DNA of 64,000 nucleotides from Fischerella muscicola SAG 1427-1 = PCC 73103 (GTDB lineage: Bacteria; Cyanobacteriota; Cyanobacteriia; Cyanobacteriales; Nostocaceae), in contig NZ_AJLJ01000061.1 in the NCBI RefSeq assembly GCF_000317245.1, positions 99,109 to 163,108 on the forward strand, read 5' to 3'. Positions 8,875 to 18,687 of the stretch are shown in pieces (the first letter of the stretch is position 1; each line of letters begins with the position of its first letter). The position numbers and the translations under genes are program-made. The notes beneath the pieces were generated by a model. That model searched no databases. It saw only the letters and a list, made by a program, of their open reading frames with translations, and was not told where the DNA came from.

Positions 8875-10038
8875 ATGCTTACCAAATTCTTTCGTCGCAT
8901 TCCCTTAGCATGGCTGCAATTAAAGAAAGAAAAAACACGCTTAATAGTAGCCCTTGCAGGTATAGGTTTTGCCGATATGCTAATGTTTGTACAATTAGGA
9001 CTATTAGATGCCCTATTTGATAGTGCCACAAAGCCTCACCAAAATTTACAGGCAGATTTAGTTTTAATTAATCCCCAGTTTCAAACATTATTCTACGTCA
9101 AAAGTTTTTCCAGAGAGAGATTGCAGCAAACCTTAGCCTATGATGGGGTAAAATCCGTTCGTCCCCTATATGCTGATATTGCCCAATGGCGTAATTCTCA
9201 AACTCGCTTCAGTCGAGGAATTTTGGTGTGGGGAATTGATCCAGCCAACCCACCTTTTAATTTTCCGGAAGTGAACCAGCATCTAGATCAGCTCAAACAA
9301 TTAGATCAAGTATTATTCGATCGTGCTTCTCGCCCAGAATACGGTGCAATTCCAAACTTAATCAAACAACACGGGAGTGTTGAAGCACAAGTTAATAATC
9401 AAAATATGCAAGTGGTAGGTTTATTTCAGCTAGGTGCTTCTTTTGGTGCTGATGGTAACATCTTAACTAGTGATTCTACCTTTCTCAAACTTTTTCCTAA
9501 CTACCAGCCAAATCAAATTGCAGTTGGACTAATTAACCTTGAATCTGGTGTCAATGTAGAAAAAGTGCGATCGCAACTACAAGCAGGCTTACCAAACGAT
9601 ATCAAAGTAATAACTCCCCAAGAATTCGCCCAAATCGAGATTGACTATTGGGGTAATCAGGGAATCGGATTTATCTTTGGTATGGGAGTAGCGGTAGGGT
9701 TCATTGTTGGGATTGTGATTGTTTACCAGATTCTCTATTCTGATGTGTCCGATCACCTACCGGAATATGCCACCCTCAAAGCAATGGGATATAGCGATCG
9801 CTATCTCATGATCATGTTAATGCAAGAAGCTTTATTGTTAGCAGCATTAGGATTTATACCCGGATTAGCACTTTCGATAGGGCTGTATCAGATTACCTAC
9901 GCTGCCACTTTACTCCCTGTAGGTATGAAACTCAACCGTGCCATATTTGTACTGTGTCTAACAATTATTATGTGTAGTGTTTCCGGGATTATAGCTATGC
10001 GAAAACTCCGCGCCGCTGATCCCGCAGATATGTTTTAA
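8875..10038 (+). CDS. DevC-like ABC exporter permease (FtsX/MacB type)
   Basis: A 387-residue permease starting MLTKFFRRIPLAWLQLKKEK, the usual DevC N-terminus. An in-frame extension back to 8776 runs through repeat DNA and is rejected. Transmembrane segment 1 lies at about residues 22-42 and is followed by a large extracytoplasmic domain (to about 255). Three further segments follow at about 262-290, 318-342 and 350-378, and the tail RKLRAADPADMF is characteristic of DevC proteins. The LPEYATLKAMGYSDRYL coupling helix precedes the second segment group. The permease pairs with the DevA-like ATPase 60 bp downstream and the DevB-like adaptor upstream. These exporters use ATP in the cytoplasm to drive periplasmic conformational changes; cargo for this copy is unknown. 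Confidence 0.92.
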   Translation: MLTKFFRRIPLAWLQLKKEKTRLIVALAGIGFADMLMFVQLGLLDALFDSATKPHQNLQADLVLINPQFQTLFYVKSFSRERLQQTLAYDGVKSVRPLYADIAQWRNSQTRFSRGILVWGIDPANPPFNFPEVNQHLDQLKQLDQVLFDRASRPEYGAIPNLIKQHGSVEAQVNNQNMQVVGLFQLGASFGADGNILTSDSTFLKLFPNYQPNQIAVGLINLESGVNVEKVRSQLQAGLPNDIKVITPQEFAQIEIDYWGNQGIGFIFGMGVAVGFIVGIVIVYQILYSDVSDHLPEYATLKAMGYSDRYLMIMLMQEALLLAALGFIPGLALSIGLYQITYAATLLPVGMKLNRAIFVLCLTIIMCSVSGIIAMRKLRAADPADMF

Positions 10039-10098
10039 CTCGGTTATTTGTCATTTGTCATTCATATTGAACAATCAACCTACTAACCACGAGTACTT

Positions 10099-10809
10099 AT
10101 GCAACCTGTAATTTCAATTCAAAATCTCAATCACTACTTTGGCAAAGGTAATCTCCGTAAGCAAGTCTTATTTGACATTAACTTAGATATATATGCAGGA
10201 GAAATTGTAATTATGACGGGGCCATCTGGTTCAGGAAAAACCACATTATTAACTTTGATGGGTGGTTTACGTTCTGCCCAAGAAGGTAGTTTAATAATAT
10301 TAAACCAAGAAATGTGTGGAGCCAATAAAAAACAGTTAACACAAATTCGCTGTCAAATTGGCTATATTTTTCAAGCACATAACCTCATGACATTTTTAAC
10401 AGCAAAACAAAATGTTCGCATGTCCCTAGAATTACATGAAGAGATGTTAGAGCAAGATTTGAATGGAAAAGCAACTGCTATTTTAGAGCAAGTTGGTTTA
10501 GGAAATCGCGTTGATTATTATGCAGAAAACTTATCAGGTGGGCAAAAACAAAGAGTAGCGATCGCTCGTGCATTAGTAAGTCATCCGAAAATAGTTTTAG
10601 CAGACGAACCTACCGCCGCCCTTGATAAAAAATCTGGGCGAGATGTAGTAGAATTAATGCAAAAATTAGCCAAAGAACAAGGTTGTACAATTTTAATGGT
10701 GACGCATGATAACCGGATTTTAGATATAGGCGATCGCATCATTTATATGGAAGATGGTTATCTCAAAAGTGATGATGTGAGTACAACTTCTTCAAGTCAA
10801 GTTAATTAA
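10099..10809 (+). CDS. DevA-like ABC exporter ATPase
   Basis: A 236-residue nucleotide-binding subunit. Walker A is GPSGSGKTT (residues 41-49), the Q-loop lies in IFQAHNL, the ABC signature is LSGGQKQRVAIARAL, Walker B is IVLADEPTAALD and the switch His is in VTHDNR. Similarity in arrangement to DevA and LolD/MacB-type ATPases is clear. It is the last gene of the operon and is followed 13 bp later by a hairpin that looks like a terminator. With the DevC-like permease and DevB-like fusion protein it completes a tripartite exporter lacking only the outer membrane channel, normally supplied by a TolC homologue encoded elsewhere. Confidence 0.94.
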   Translation: MQPVISIQNLNHYFGKGNLRKQVLFDINLDIYAGEIVIMTGPSGSGKTTLLTLMGGLRSAQEGSLIILNQEMCGANKKQLTQIRCQIGYIFQAHNLMTFLTAKQNVRMSLELHEEMLEQDLNGKATAILEQVGLGNRVDYYAENLSGGQKQRVAIARALVSHPKIVLADEPTAALDKKSGRDVVELMQKLAKEQGCTILMVTHDNRILDIGDRIIYMEDGYLKSDDVSTTSSSQVN

Positions 10810-10822
10810 CTGAGATATGCAC

Positions 10823-10863
10823 GATTCCTCGACTTCTCAAAGAAGTCGGGGATCTTGTTTTTC
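10823..10863 (+). terminator. Hairpin terminator after the exporter operon (dispersed repeat copy)
   Basis: A stem of about 14 bp around GACTTCT/AGAAGTC with a 3-nt loop (10838-10840) is followed by TTGTTTTTC. The same hairpin family occurs at 41780-41811 and 56636-56668. Position and T-run support rho-independent termination. Confidence 0.7.
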
Positions 10864-10969
10864 ATGAATGATTTAGGATCGCTATAGTGTTTTAGTTGAC
10901 TTTAGTAGACTTATACTATGAGCCTTCAAATTCATTTCAAGGCAATTTAATTTGAGTAAGTTTTTATTT

Positions 10970-11728
10970 TCATTCTCTATTCACAAAATATTTTTCAATA
11001 ACTGATTTCCACACTAAGTATGCTTCACCATTCAAATGTAGACCATCTTTCGTATATCTAATGTCTAATTTATTTTCTGAATCTGCAAAATGAGAAAATA
11101 AATCTATATATTTATAATTATACTTAGTTGCAAGTTCTCTCAAACCTATATTTAACTTTAAAATATTGTTATTGTCTTGCCAATATAAATAAATTTTATT
11201 GTTAACAGGTAAAACACTTTGAATAAAAATTTTTGAATTAGGTGTTTTTTCTCGAAACTCATGCAAAATCTTTTCATAGGAAGCTAAAGTTTGAGCAACT
11301 GATTTGTGAACATTGATTAAATCATTAATACCTACCATTAAAAATATTTGCTTTGGCTTTGTCCTTAATATTGTCTCCAAACGATCCAAAATTCTCTCGG
11401 TTGTATCTCCAGATATGCCCCTATTTTTCACATTTATATTTGACAATAATTCTATCCATTCTCCTTCATCAGTTATACTATCGCCCAGCATAATAATATC
11501 AGATTCTGATTGTGGTAGTTTTGTAAATTGATGTATTTTATGCCAATAATAGGGAGGATAGATATTTAGATTACTAACTTTTTTGAAATCAAAAATATTT
11601 TTCAAATTAGAAAATATATAAAACGCTCTACTGGGACTATAAATCAATAATCCTAAAATGCTCAAGCATAAGATATTAATAATAAAAGAAAATGATATTA
11701 TCAGTGGTAATTGTTCTCTTATTGCCAT
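10970..11728 (-). CDS. SGNH/GDSL-type hydrolase, membrane-anchored
   Basis: A 252-residue protein with an N-terminal hydrophobic anchor (about residues 9-30) and an SGNH hydrolase domain. Block I is IIMLGDSIT with nucleophile Ser84, block II contributes Gly104 in NRGISGDTT, block III is GINDL (Asn135), and block V is DGLHLN with Asp228 and His231. All catalytic residues are present. The family hydrolyses esters or acts on glycans and lipids (lysophospholipase or acetylesterase type); the substrate cannot be named. The gene is AT-rich compared with its neighbours, convergent with the exporter operon, and separated from miaA by 104 bp. The ATG at 11728 directly precedes the anchor. Confidence 0.88.
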   Translation of the reverse strand: MAIREQLPLIISFSFIINILCLSILGLLIYSPSRAFYIFSNLKNIFDFKKVSNLNIYPPYYWHKIHQFTKLPQSESDIIMLGDSITDEGEWIELLSNINVKNRGISGDTTERILDRLETILRTKPKQIFLMVGINDLINVHKSVAQTLASYEKILHEFREKTPNSKIFIQSVLPVNNKIYLYWQDNNNILKLNIGLRELATKYNYKYIDLFSHFADSENKLDIRYTKDGLHLNGEAYLVWKSVIEKYFVNRE

Positions 11729-11832
11729 ACAAAACTAAATAGTAATTTAATCATAATCATACTAAAATACTGTCTCTTTGTACTATCTGAACTCCGCATC
11801 TTCGTGGTAAAAAAATCATATTTATAGTTCAA

Positions 11833-12840
11833 CTACATATCTTCAGAAGTGGTGATAAAACTTTTGACTCGCTGCCATACCTTTTCTAACAAATCTGGAC
11901 TTGCAACATTAAACCACTCAATTTGAGGATAAGCACGAAACCAAGTACGTTGACGTTTAGCAAATTGTCGAGTGTGTAAAATAGTTAATTCTTTTGCCTG
12001 TTCTAAAGAAATATTCCCAGCCAAATATTGCTTAATCTCTTGATATCCTAAAGTATTTAGTAAAGGCAAGTCAGCACCGTATTTTTGGCAAAGGTACTCC
12101 ACCTCCGTGACTAAACCATCTGCAATCATTTTCTCAGTGCGCTGAGTAATGCGATCGCTCAAATGAGTAGCATCACAATCTAAACCTATTTGTAAAATCG
12201 GATAACTTGGGGGATTTTCTCCCTGTTGCTCAGAAATGGGGCAACCAGTGACGTAAAATACCTCTAATGCTCTTAAAGTCCGTACAGAATCGTTGGGGTG
12301 AATCTTTGCTGCTGCAACTGGATCAACCTGTTGTAGCATAGCGTAGATTTGCATTTGACCAATACATTCCAGCTGCGATCGCAACTCCTGTTGTGGTGCT
12401 ACCCTGGGAATCTTCATCCCTTGAGTTATTGACCGAATGTATAAACCAGTACCACCTACCAGGAAGACTGGGGAATCGGGAGTGTGGGGAGTGTGGAGAA
12501 TAGGGGAAGTCAAAATGCTTCCTATGTTGTCTCCCTTGTCCTCCTTGTCCCCCTTGTCCCTCTTGTCTCCCACCCCCCCTTGTCCCAAAATCAGGGCTTG
12601 CGCTTGCGCCTGATAATCTGCTACAGTCATCACTTCTGTGGGATTGCATATATCTATCAAATAATGTGGAACTAATTTCTGTTCATCTAGAGTTGGTTTT
12701 GCTGTACCAATATCAAAATCCCTGTATACTTGACGGGAGTCTGCACTCAGGATTACAGTATCTAATCGCATAGCTAAAGCTAATGCTAAACCTGACTTAC
12801 CCGTTGCCGTCGCACCACAAATCACAATTAATTTAGTCAT
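11833..12840 (-). CDS. miaA: tRNA dimethylallyltransferase MiaA, with a repeat-derived insertion
   Basis: MiaA transfers a dimethylallyl group to A37 of tRNAs reading codons that start with U. The P-loop GATATGKS is at residues 9-16, followed by SADSRQVYRDFDIGTAKP (substrate site) and VGGTGLYIRS (about 127-136). The C-terminus has the RQFAKRQRTWFR segment. The protein is 335 residues, about 30-40 longer than usual. The excess lies at residues 86-123 between the ALILGQ helix and VFLVGGTG: a Gly/Asp/Lys-rich stretch (GDKRDKGDKEDKGDN) followed by TP repeats, encoded by intergenic-type CTTGTCC repeats. The reading frame stays open and all active-site blocks remain, so activity is plausible. Confidence 0.95.
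   Translation of the reverse strand: MTKLIVICGATATGKSGLALALAMRLDTVILSADSRQVYRDFDIGTAKPTLDEQKLVPHYLIDICNPTEVMTVADYQAQAQALILGQGGVGDKRDKGDKEDKGDNIGSILTSPILHTPHTPDSPVFLVGGTGLYIRSITQGMKIPRVAPQQELRSQLECIGQMQIYAMLQQVDPVAAAKIHPNDSVRTLRALEVFYVTGCPISEQQGENPPSYPILQIGLDCDATHLSDRITQRTEKMIADGLVTEVEYLCQKYGADLPLLNTLGYQEIKQYLAGNISLEQAKELTILHTRQFAKRQRTWFRAYPQIEWFNVASPDLLEKVWQRVKSFITTSEDM
12472..12585. repeat. Repeat insertion inside miaA
   Basis: The segment consists of CTTGTCC/CCTTGTC-type tandem units and GGGGAGTGTGG-like units. It resembles intergenic repeats at 12886-12906 and 34978-35007. It is inserted in frame within miaA and translates as a charged low-complexity loop. Borders are approximate to a few codons. 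Confidence 0.75.
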
Positions 12841-13014
12841 TGGTCATTTGTCAAAAGTTAGTTGTTAAGAATTCTCCTTATCTCCCTTGTCCTCCTTATC
12901 TTCCTTCCCAATTTTTAATTATTAATTGTTTTGTCCCCTCACACACTTACTTCAATCAGAGGATTGGAATCCCTATTTGAATTTAGCAGCAAATTGCCCT
13001 ACAGTCGCCTATAA

Positions 13015-15033
<2,019 letters not shown>

Positions 15034-15427
15034 ATGGGAGGGGAAGGGAGACACGGGGGACAAATCAATTCAAAATACCTGCGGTAGGCGCGTATCCCTC
15101 ACGGGACGCTTTGCGACTCAGCGACTTGGTGGAAGTAGCCGCTTTGCGTCTACGCGTCTACAAAATACCCTTCGGGAACGCCAAAGACGTACAAAATTTA
15201 AGAACTTGTTGCCCAATCCTCGATCCCTGTTCTCTGTTCCCTGTTCCCTGTTCCCTCGGATTCCTATATTGCTAATCTATTTAATCCAATTTGCTATATA
15301 TTAGAAAAATTCAACATTTTTTAACAATTGTGTAAAACAAAAAATAAAGATTGTTTTTTGAAAAGTGGTTTTAATATCAAATTTTTAAATCATAGATCTC
15401 ACTCTTTTGTTAAAAATTTTTTGCAGA

Positions 15428-15475
15428 ATAACTTCTATCTCAACATTCCTCCCGGAGTGTTGAGATAGAAGTTAT
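15428..15475. terminator. Strong 22-bp hairpin downstream of gyrB
   Basis: Two 22-base arms (15428-15449 and 15454-15475) pair completely except for one G-T wobble, around a 4-base TCCC loop. It lies about 395 bp after the gyrB stop. No T-run follows on either strand, so a classical terminator is not proven; an RNA element or a small palindromic repeat are alternatives. Confidence 0.45.
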
Positions 15476-16137
15476 ACAAACTTGTTGTTCACAAAATTTA
15501 CGTGTTTATATGACAAATTGTCAAAGCGATCCCACAAGATATAGGAAAATTTAAGAAATTTACCAAGATTTGGATAGTCAAAACGCATCTCATAAGCTAC
15601 AACTTTGGGTAGAGTAACAACTTAAATGATCATTAGGGTATATGCTTGAGAGTTAACTCAGCAAAAGGTTTTAGGGTGTTGAGTAATCTCAAGGATATGA
15701 AGAACTGCACGTGTTTCGATACCTTGACTCATATCGATATGGTTTTGCTTTGAGTTACAAACTGAAATTTCTTGTCCTGACAGTTGGCGTAACATCATGC
15801 TAATAGACAGTTTCAATATTGATACCTATCACCAGAGAATCTACGACTGTATAATTCGCACTCGTACTATGCAATTTTGTTCTGCGTGAGCTAATATCGT
15901 TAGTCTTGCTGTCAAATCTTTTCTGAATTGATTAAAATATTCGGTGTATACAATAAAAAGAGTTTGTCAAGTTGCGAAGGGTTGAATTTTTAATAATGCG
16001 CTAACCTGTGATTAAGATCGAATTAGCCATATCTAGAAATCTTCGGTCTTTCGGCTGATTCTGCCAAAGCCTCAACTCCTCAGTTAGGTGATTTGGCTCC
16101 TCGACAGGTCTAGTGATTTCATGAAAGCGCCATGACT

Positions 16138-16228
16138 CTAAATTGGGAATTGAGTCTGTGGTCTCATGCCTACTCTAACAAGCATGAGAGTGGCTGTTAC
16201 TAAAAGACAAATGTAAATCCCAAATTAG
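16138..16228 (+). ncRNA. Candidate structured RNA upstream of sigA
   Basis: Bases 16138-16148 and 16218-16228 can pair over 11 positions with one mismatch. They enclose an 8-bp perfect hairpin (TCTCATGC at 16162-16169 with GCATGAGA at 16182-16189). A further small stem with a CCTC loop occurs just upstream, near 16070-16088. The nested pairing suggests a folded leader or small RNA of about 90 nt. No match to a named RNA family is claimed. Confidence 0.25.
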
Positions 16229-16363
16229 TAATTTATGAAGGAAGTGTAAAAATGAATGCACTTTAGCGTTTAAATGGAATTAACCAAAAGTTGACTTTTT
16301 CCATAAATGTTGTAGGTAACACATTGAATCTGATACAAGTGGGTTTACCTAATTTTTAAGGTA

Positions 16364-16474
16364 ATGATGATGCTACGAAAATTCCAAAAAGTTTTAGAGA
16401 AAGTTTCAGTGTATGGGTGTCATTTTCAACGTCTTTTTGGTAAAACAGGCTTTACATTACCTCGCTTTACTTGA
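16364..16474 (+). CDS. Doubtful small ORF (36 aa) in the sigA leader
   Basis: A 36-codon frame, MMMLRKFQKVLEKVSVYG and onward, Lys/Phe-rich with a basic C-terminus (ending TLPRFT). Three consecutive ATG codons follow a weak AAGG. It could be a leader peptide or chance. No homologue is recognised. Confidence 0.15.
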   Translation: MMMLRKFQKVLEKVSVYGCHFQRLFGKTGFTLPRFT

Positions 16475-16917
16475 CTCAATTAGTTCATTAATGCCACATA
16501 AAGAGAGTGCAATTTCTGTGAAACAGGCTACAATCGGAACAGTCTTTTCAAAAAAAATCTTCCAACAGTCATAATTTTTTGTATGGAGTGGTAAATTTTT
16601 TTAGCAACATGAGTCTTTTTTAGACCAGTTCAGTAAACACTTGTGTTGCCCGGCGACACATATAAAGTTTACTAGGAATGAGGAAATTTACCTTTGGGAG
16701 TACTACTGTGGTAGAAAGAAATACAGAGTTTAGAATTTACTACTTGTATTGGAGAGCTATACCACTGTTGTCTCAACAAAAGGTAAAAGTTCCGAACATA
16801 TCAATCAGCCAAATTAGCTAGAAACCCTCTTAATCAAAAGGCAATATAGCTCATTAAATTAAGAGTGGTAAGAACATCTTGAGTAATTGATTCTGCAAGG
16901 AGCATGAGGAACGCGGC

Positions 16918-18096
16918 ATGAACCAGGCTAACAACGTACTCGATATTGATTATCAGCCTGACCTAGAAATTGAGATGAATCAGCCTGAAATTGAGTTAGA
17001 AGAACTCTTATTAGTAGACGAAGAGGACTTGCTGATCAATGATGATGGCGAGCTCGATGAAGAATTTTTAGAACCTCAGTCTGATGAGGACGACGCAAAG
17101 TCTGGGAAAGCCGCAAAATCGCGTCGTCGGTCACAAAGCAAGAAAAAGCACTACACCGAGGATTCAATTCGTCTTTACCTACAAGAAATAGGGCGAATTC
17201 GCCTGCTTCGGGCTGACGAAGAAATCGAATTGGCACGTAAGATTGCAGATTTACTAGAATTAGAGCGAGTTCGCGATCGCCTACAACAGCAGTTGGAACG
17301 CGAACCTCAATACAGCGAATGGGCAGAAGCAGTACAAATACCCTTACCACAATTCCGTCATCGCCTGCATGTTGGTCGTCGGGCGAAAGACAAAATGGTA
17401 CAATCTAACCTGCGTCTTGTAGTTTCAATTGCCAAGAAGTACATGAATCGTGGTTTGTCTTTCCAAGATTTGATTCAGGAAGGTAGCCTCGGTTTGATTC
17501 GTGCTGCTGAAAAGTTTGACCACGAAAAAGGTTATAAGTTTTCTACATATGCTACATGGTGGATTCGTCAGGCGATTACCAGAGCGATCGCTGACCAATC
17601 CCGAACAATTCGCTTACCTGTCCACCTCTACGAAACCATCTCTCGCATCAAAAAGACTACCAAGCTGCTTTCTCAAGAAATGGGGCGTAAACCAACTGAG
17701 GAAGAAATTGCTACCAGGATGGAGATGACTATTGAGAAGCTGAGATTTATTGCTAAATCAGCCCAGTTACCAATCTCTTTGGAAACACCCATTGGTAAAG
17801 AAGAAGATTCCCGACTCGGCGATTTTATTGAATCTGACGGCGAAACTCCAGAAGACCAAGTTTCTAAAAACCTCCTGCGCGAAGACTTAGAAAAAGTCCT
17901 TGATAGTCTCAGCCCTCGTGAACGCGATGTTCTGCGATTGCGCTATGGTTTAGACGATGGTCGGATGAAAACTTTGGAAGAAATTGGACAAATTTTCAAT
18001 GTCACCCGCGAACGTATTCGGCAAATTGAGGCGAAAGCACTTCGTAAGTTACGCCACCCCAACCGTAACAGCGTTCTCAAAGAATATATCCGATAA
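16918..18096 (+). CDS. sigA: Principal RNA polymerase sigma factor SigA (RpoD)
   Basis: A 392-residue group 1 sigma-70 factor. The N-terminus is acidic (residues 1-60). Region 1.2 begins at [17 protein letters not shown]; region 2 contains [20 protein letters not shown] and [15 protein letters not shown] (2.3/2.4, DNA melting and -10 recognition). Region 3 follows with RKPTEEEIA, and region 4.2 ends with [20 protein letters not shown], the -35 helix-turn-helix. The short acidic N-terminus is normal for cyanobacterial SigA. The ATG at 16918 lies 9 bases after an AGGAACG-like site. The gene is monocistronic: a long non-coding leader precedes it and a hairpin terminator follows. Confidence 0.97.
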   Translation: MNQANNVLDIDYQPDLEIEMNQPEIELEELLLVDEEDLLINDDGELDEEFLEPQSDEDDAKSGKAAKSRRRSQSKKKHYTEDSIRLYLQEIGRIRLLRADEEIELARKIADLLELERVRDRLQQQLEREPQYSEWAEAVQIPLPQFRHRLHVGRRAKDKMVQSNLRLVVSIAKKYMNRGLSFQDLIQEGSLGLIRAAEKFDHEKGYKFSTYATWWIRQAITRAIADQSRTIRLPVHLYETISRIKKTTKLLSQEMGRKPTEEEIATRMEMTIEKLRFIAKSAQLPISLETPIGKEEDSRLGDFIESDGETPEDQVSKNLLREDLEKVLDSLSPRERDVLRLRYGLDDGRMKTLEEIGQIFNVTRERIRQIEAKALRKLRHPNRNSVLKEYIR

Positions 18097-18142
18097 TCAT
18101 TGGTTATTGGTCATTGGTCATTGGTCATTGGTCATTGGTCAT
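18097..18142. repeat. TCATTGG heptamer tandem repeat
   Basis: Six to seven contiguous copies of the heptamer TCATTGG (one diverged, TTATTGG) start directly after the sigA stop codon. The same heptamer forms a longer array at 34801-34927. It belongs to the short tandemly repeated repetitive sequences known from heterocystous cyanobacteria. Confidence 0.9.
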
Positions 18143-18191
18143 CAGCCTTGCACAAATGACAATTGATTAATAACTAATGACAAATAATAAG

Positions 18192-18228
18192 AAACCTGGG
18201 AGTGTTAGTTCACCCCAGGTTTTAATTT
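18192..18228 (+). terminator. Hairpin terminator between sigA and hli (probably bidirectional)
   Basis: AAACCTGGG (18192-18200) pairs with CCCAGGTTT (18214-18222), followed by TTAATTTAT on the + strand. The stem lies between convergent genes, so it can end both transcripts. Confidence 0.75.
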
Positions 18229-18274
18229 ATCTATCTATTTAGTGATGTCCTATAAAAACTTCTGGTTTTAAAAT

Positions 18275-18454
18275 TTACAGAATGCCCCAGAAGTGTAAAA
18301 ATCCTTGACCAGAAAATAATTCAATCAGAGCAGCAGCTAAAAAGCCGATCATCGCCAAGCGACCGTTCCAAATTTCTGCTTGAGGAGTAAAGCCCCAACG
18401 CCAAGCGTTACGATCTTCGATTACAGGAGCTGTGATTTTTGTTGTATCTTGCAT
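18275..18454 (-). CDS. High-light-inducible protein (Hli/SCP, Chl a/b-binding-like)
   Basis: A 59-residue one-helix protein starting [10 protein letters not shown]. The ATG at 18454 has GGAG nine bases upstream; a GTG at 18463 would add three residues. The chlorophyll-binding signature [15 protein letters not shown] provides the Glu, Asn and Arg used in LHC-type helices, preceded by the usual [10 protein letters not shown]. These thylakoid proteins bind chlorophyll and carotenoid around photosystem II assembly and protect against excess light. Expression is normally stress induced. It is monocistronic, convergent with sigA. A second, distinct Hli gene is at 41.8 kb. Confidence 0.93.
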   Translation of the reverse strand: MQDTTKITAPVIEDRNAWRWGFTPQAEIWNGRLAMIGFLAAALIELFSGQGFLHFWGIL

Positions 18455-18608
18455 GACTAGCACTCCAAACTGAATTTACAAAGGTTTATTAGCCTTTGTT
18501 AACTAATATAACAACTCTTTTAAGAAATGCAACTTTTATGAGTATCGCTTTTATTACATTGACTTATAGTATGTATCAATTGAATAACTTATTCAAAAGA
18601 TAAAATGA

Positions 18609-18646
18609 GGGATCGGGGAAGGTGGGGCCCCACCTTCCCCGATCCC
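18609..18646. repeat. 38-bp perfect palindrome
   Basis: 19 bases read identically on both strands around the centre GGGG|CCCC (between 18627 and 18628), with no loop. It is followed by tandem GATCCCC units to 18660. It lies between the GyrA/ParC-type gene's 3' end and the hli promoter region. It is probably a repetitive element; related G/C-rich DNA occurs near 63.9 kb. Confidence 0.85.
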
Positions 18647-18687
18647 CGATCCCCGATCCCTTTCCCAACTTCAGCAAAAGGTCTACT

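Larger units (their letters stand above)
15034..16917. other. 1.9-kb non-coding region between gyrB and sigA
   Basis: The region holds no convincing gene. From 15060 to 15260 lies repeat-rich GC DNA (GCGTCTACG units and CCCTGTT tandem units). At 15428-15475 there is a near-perfect hairpin. From about 15480 to 16917 the DNA is ordinary AT-rich sequence with several hairpins and only tiny frames. It is probably a long sigA leader with promoter elements and possibly one or more small RNAs. A long upstream leader is in keeping with sigA of related filamentous strains, which has multiple transcripts, but no start site can be fixed here. Confidence 0.6.
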
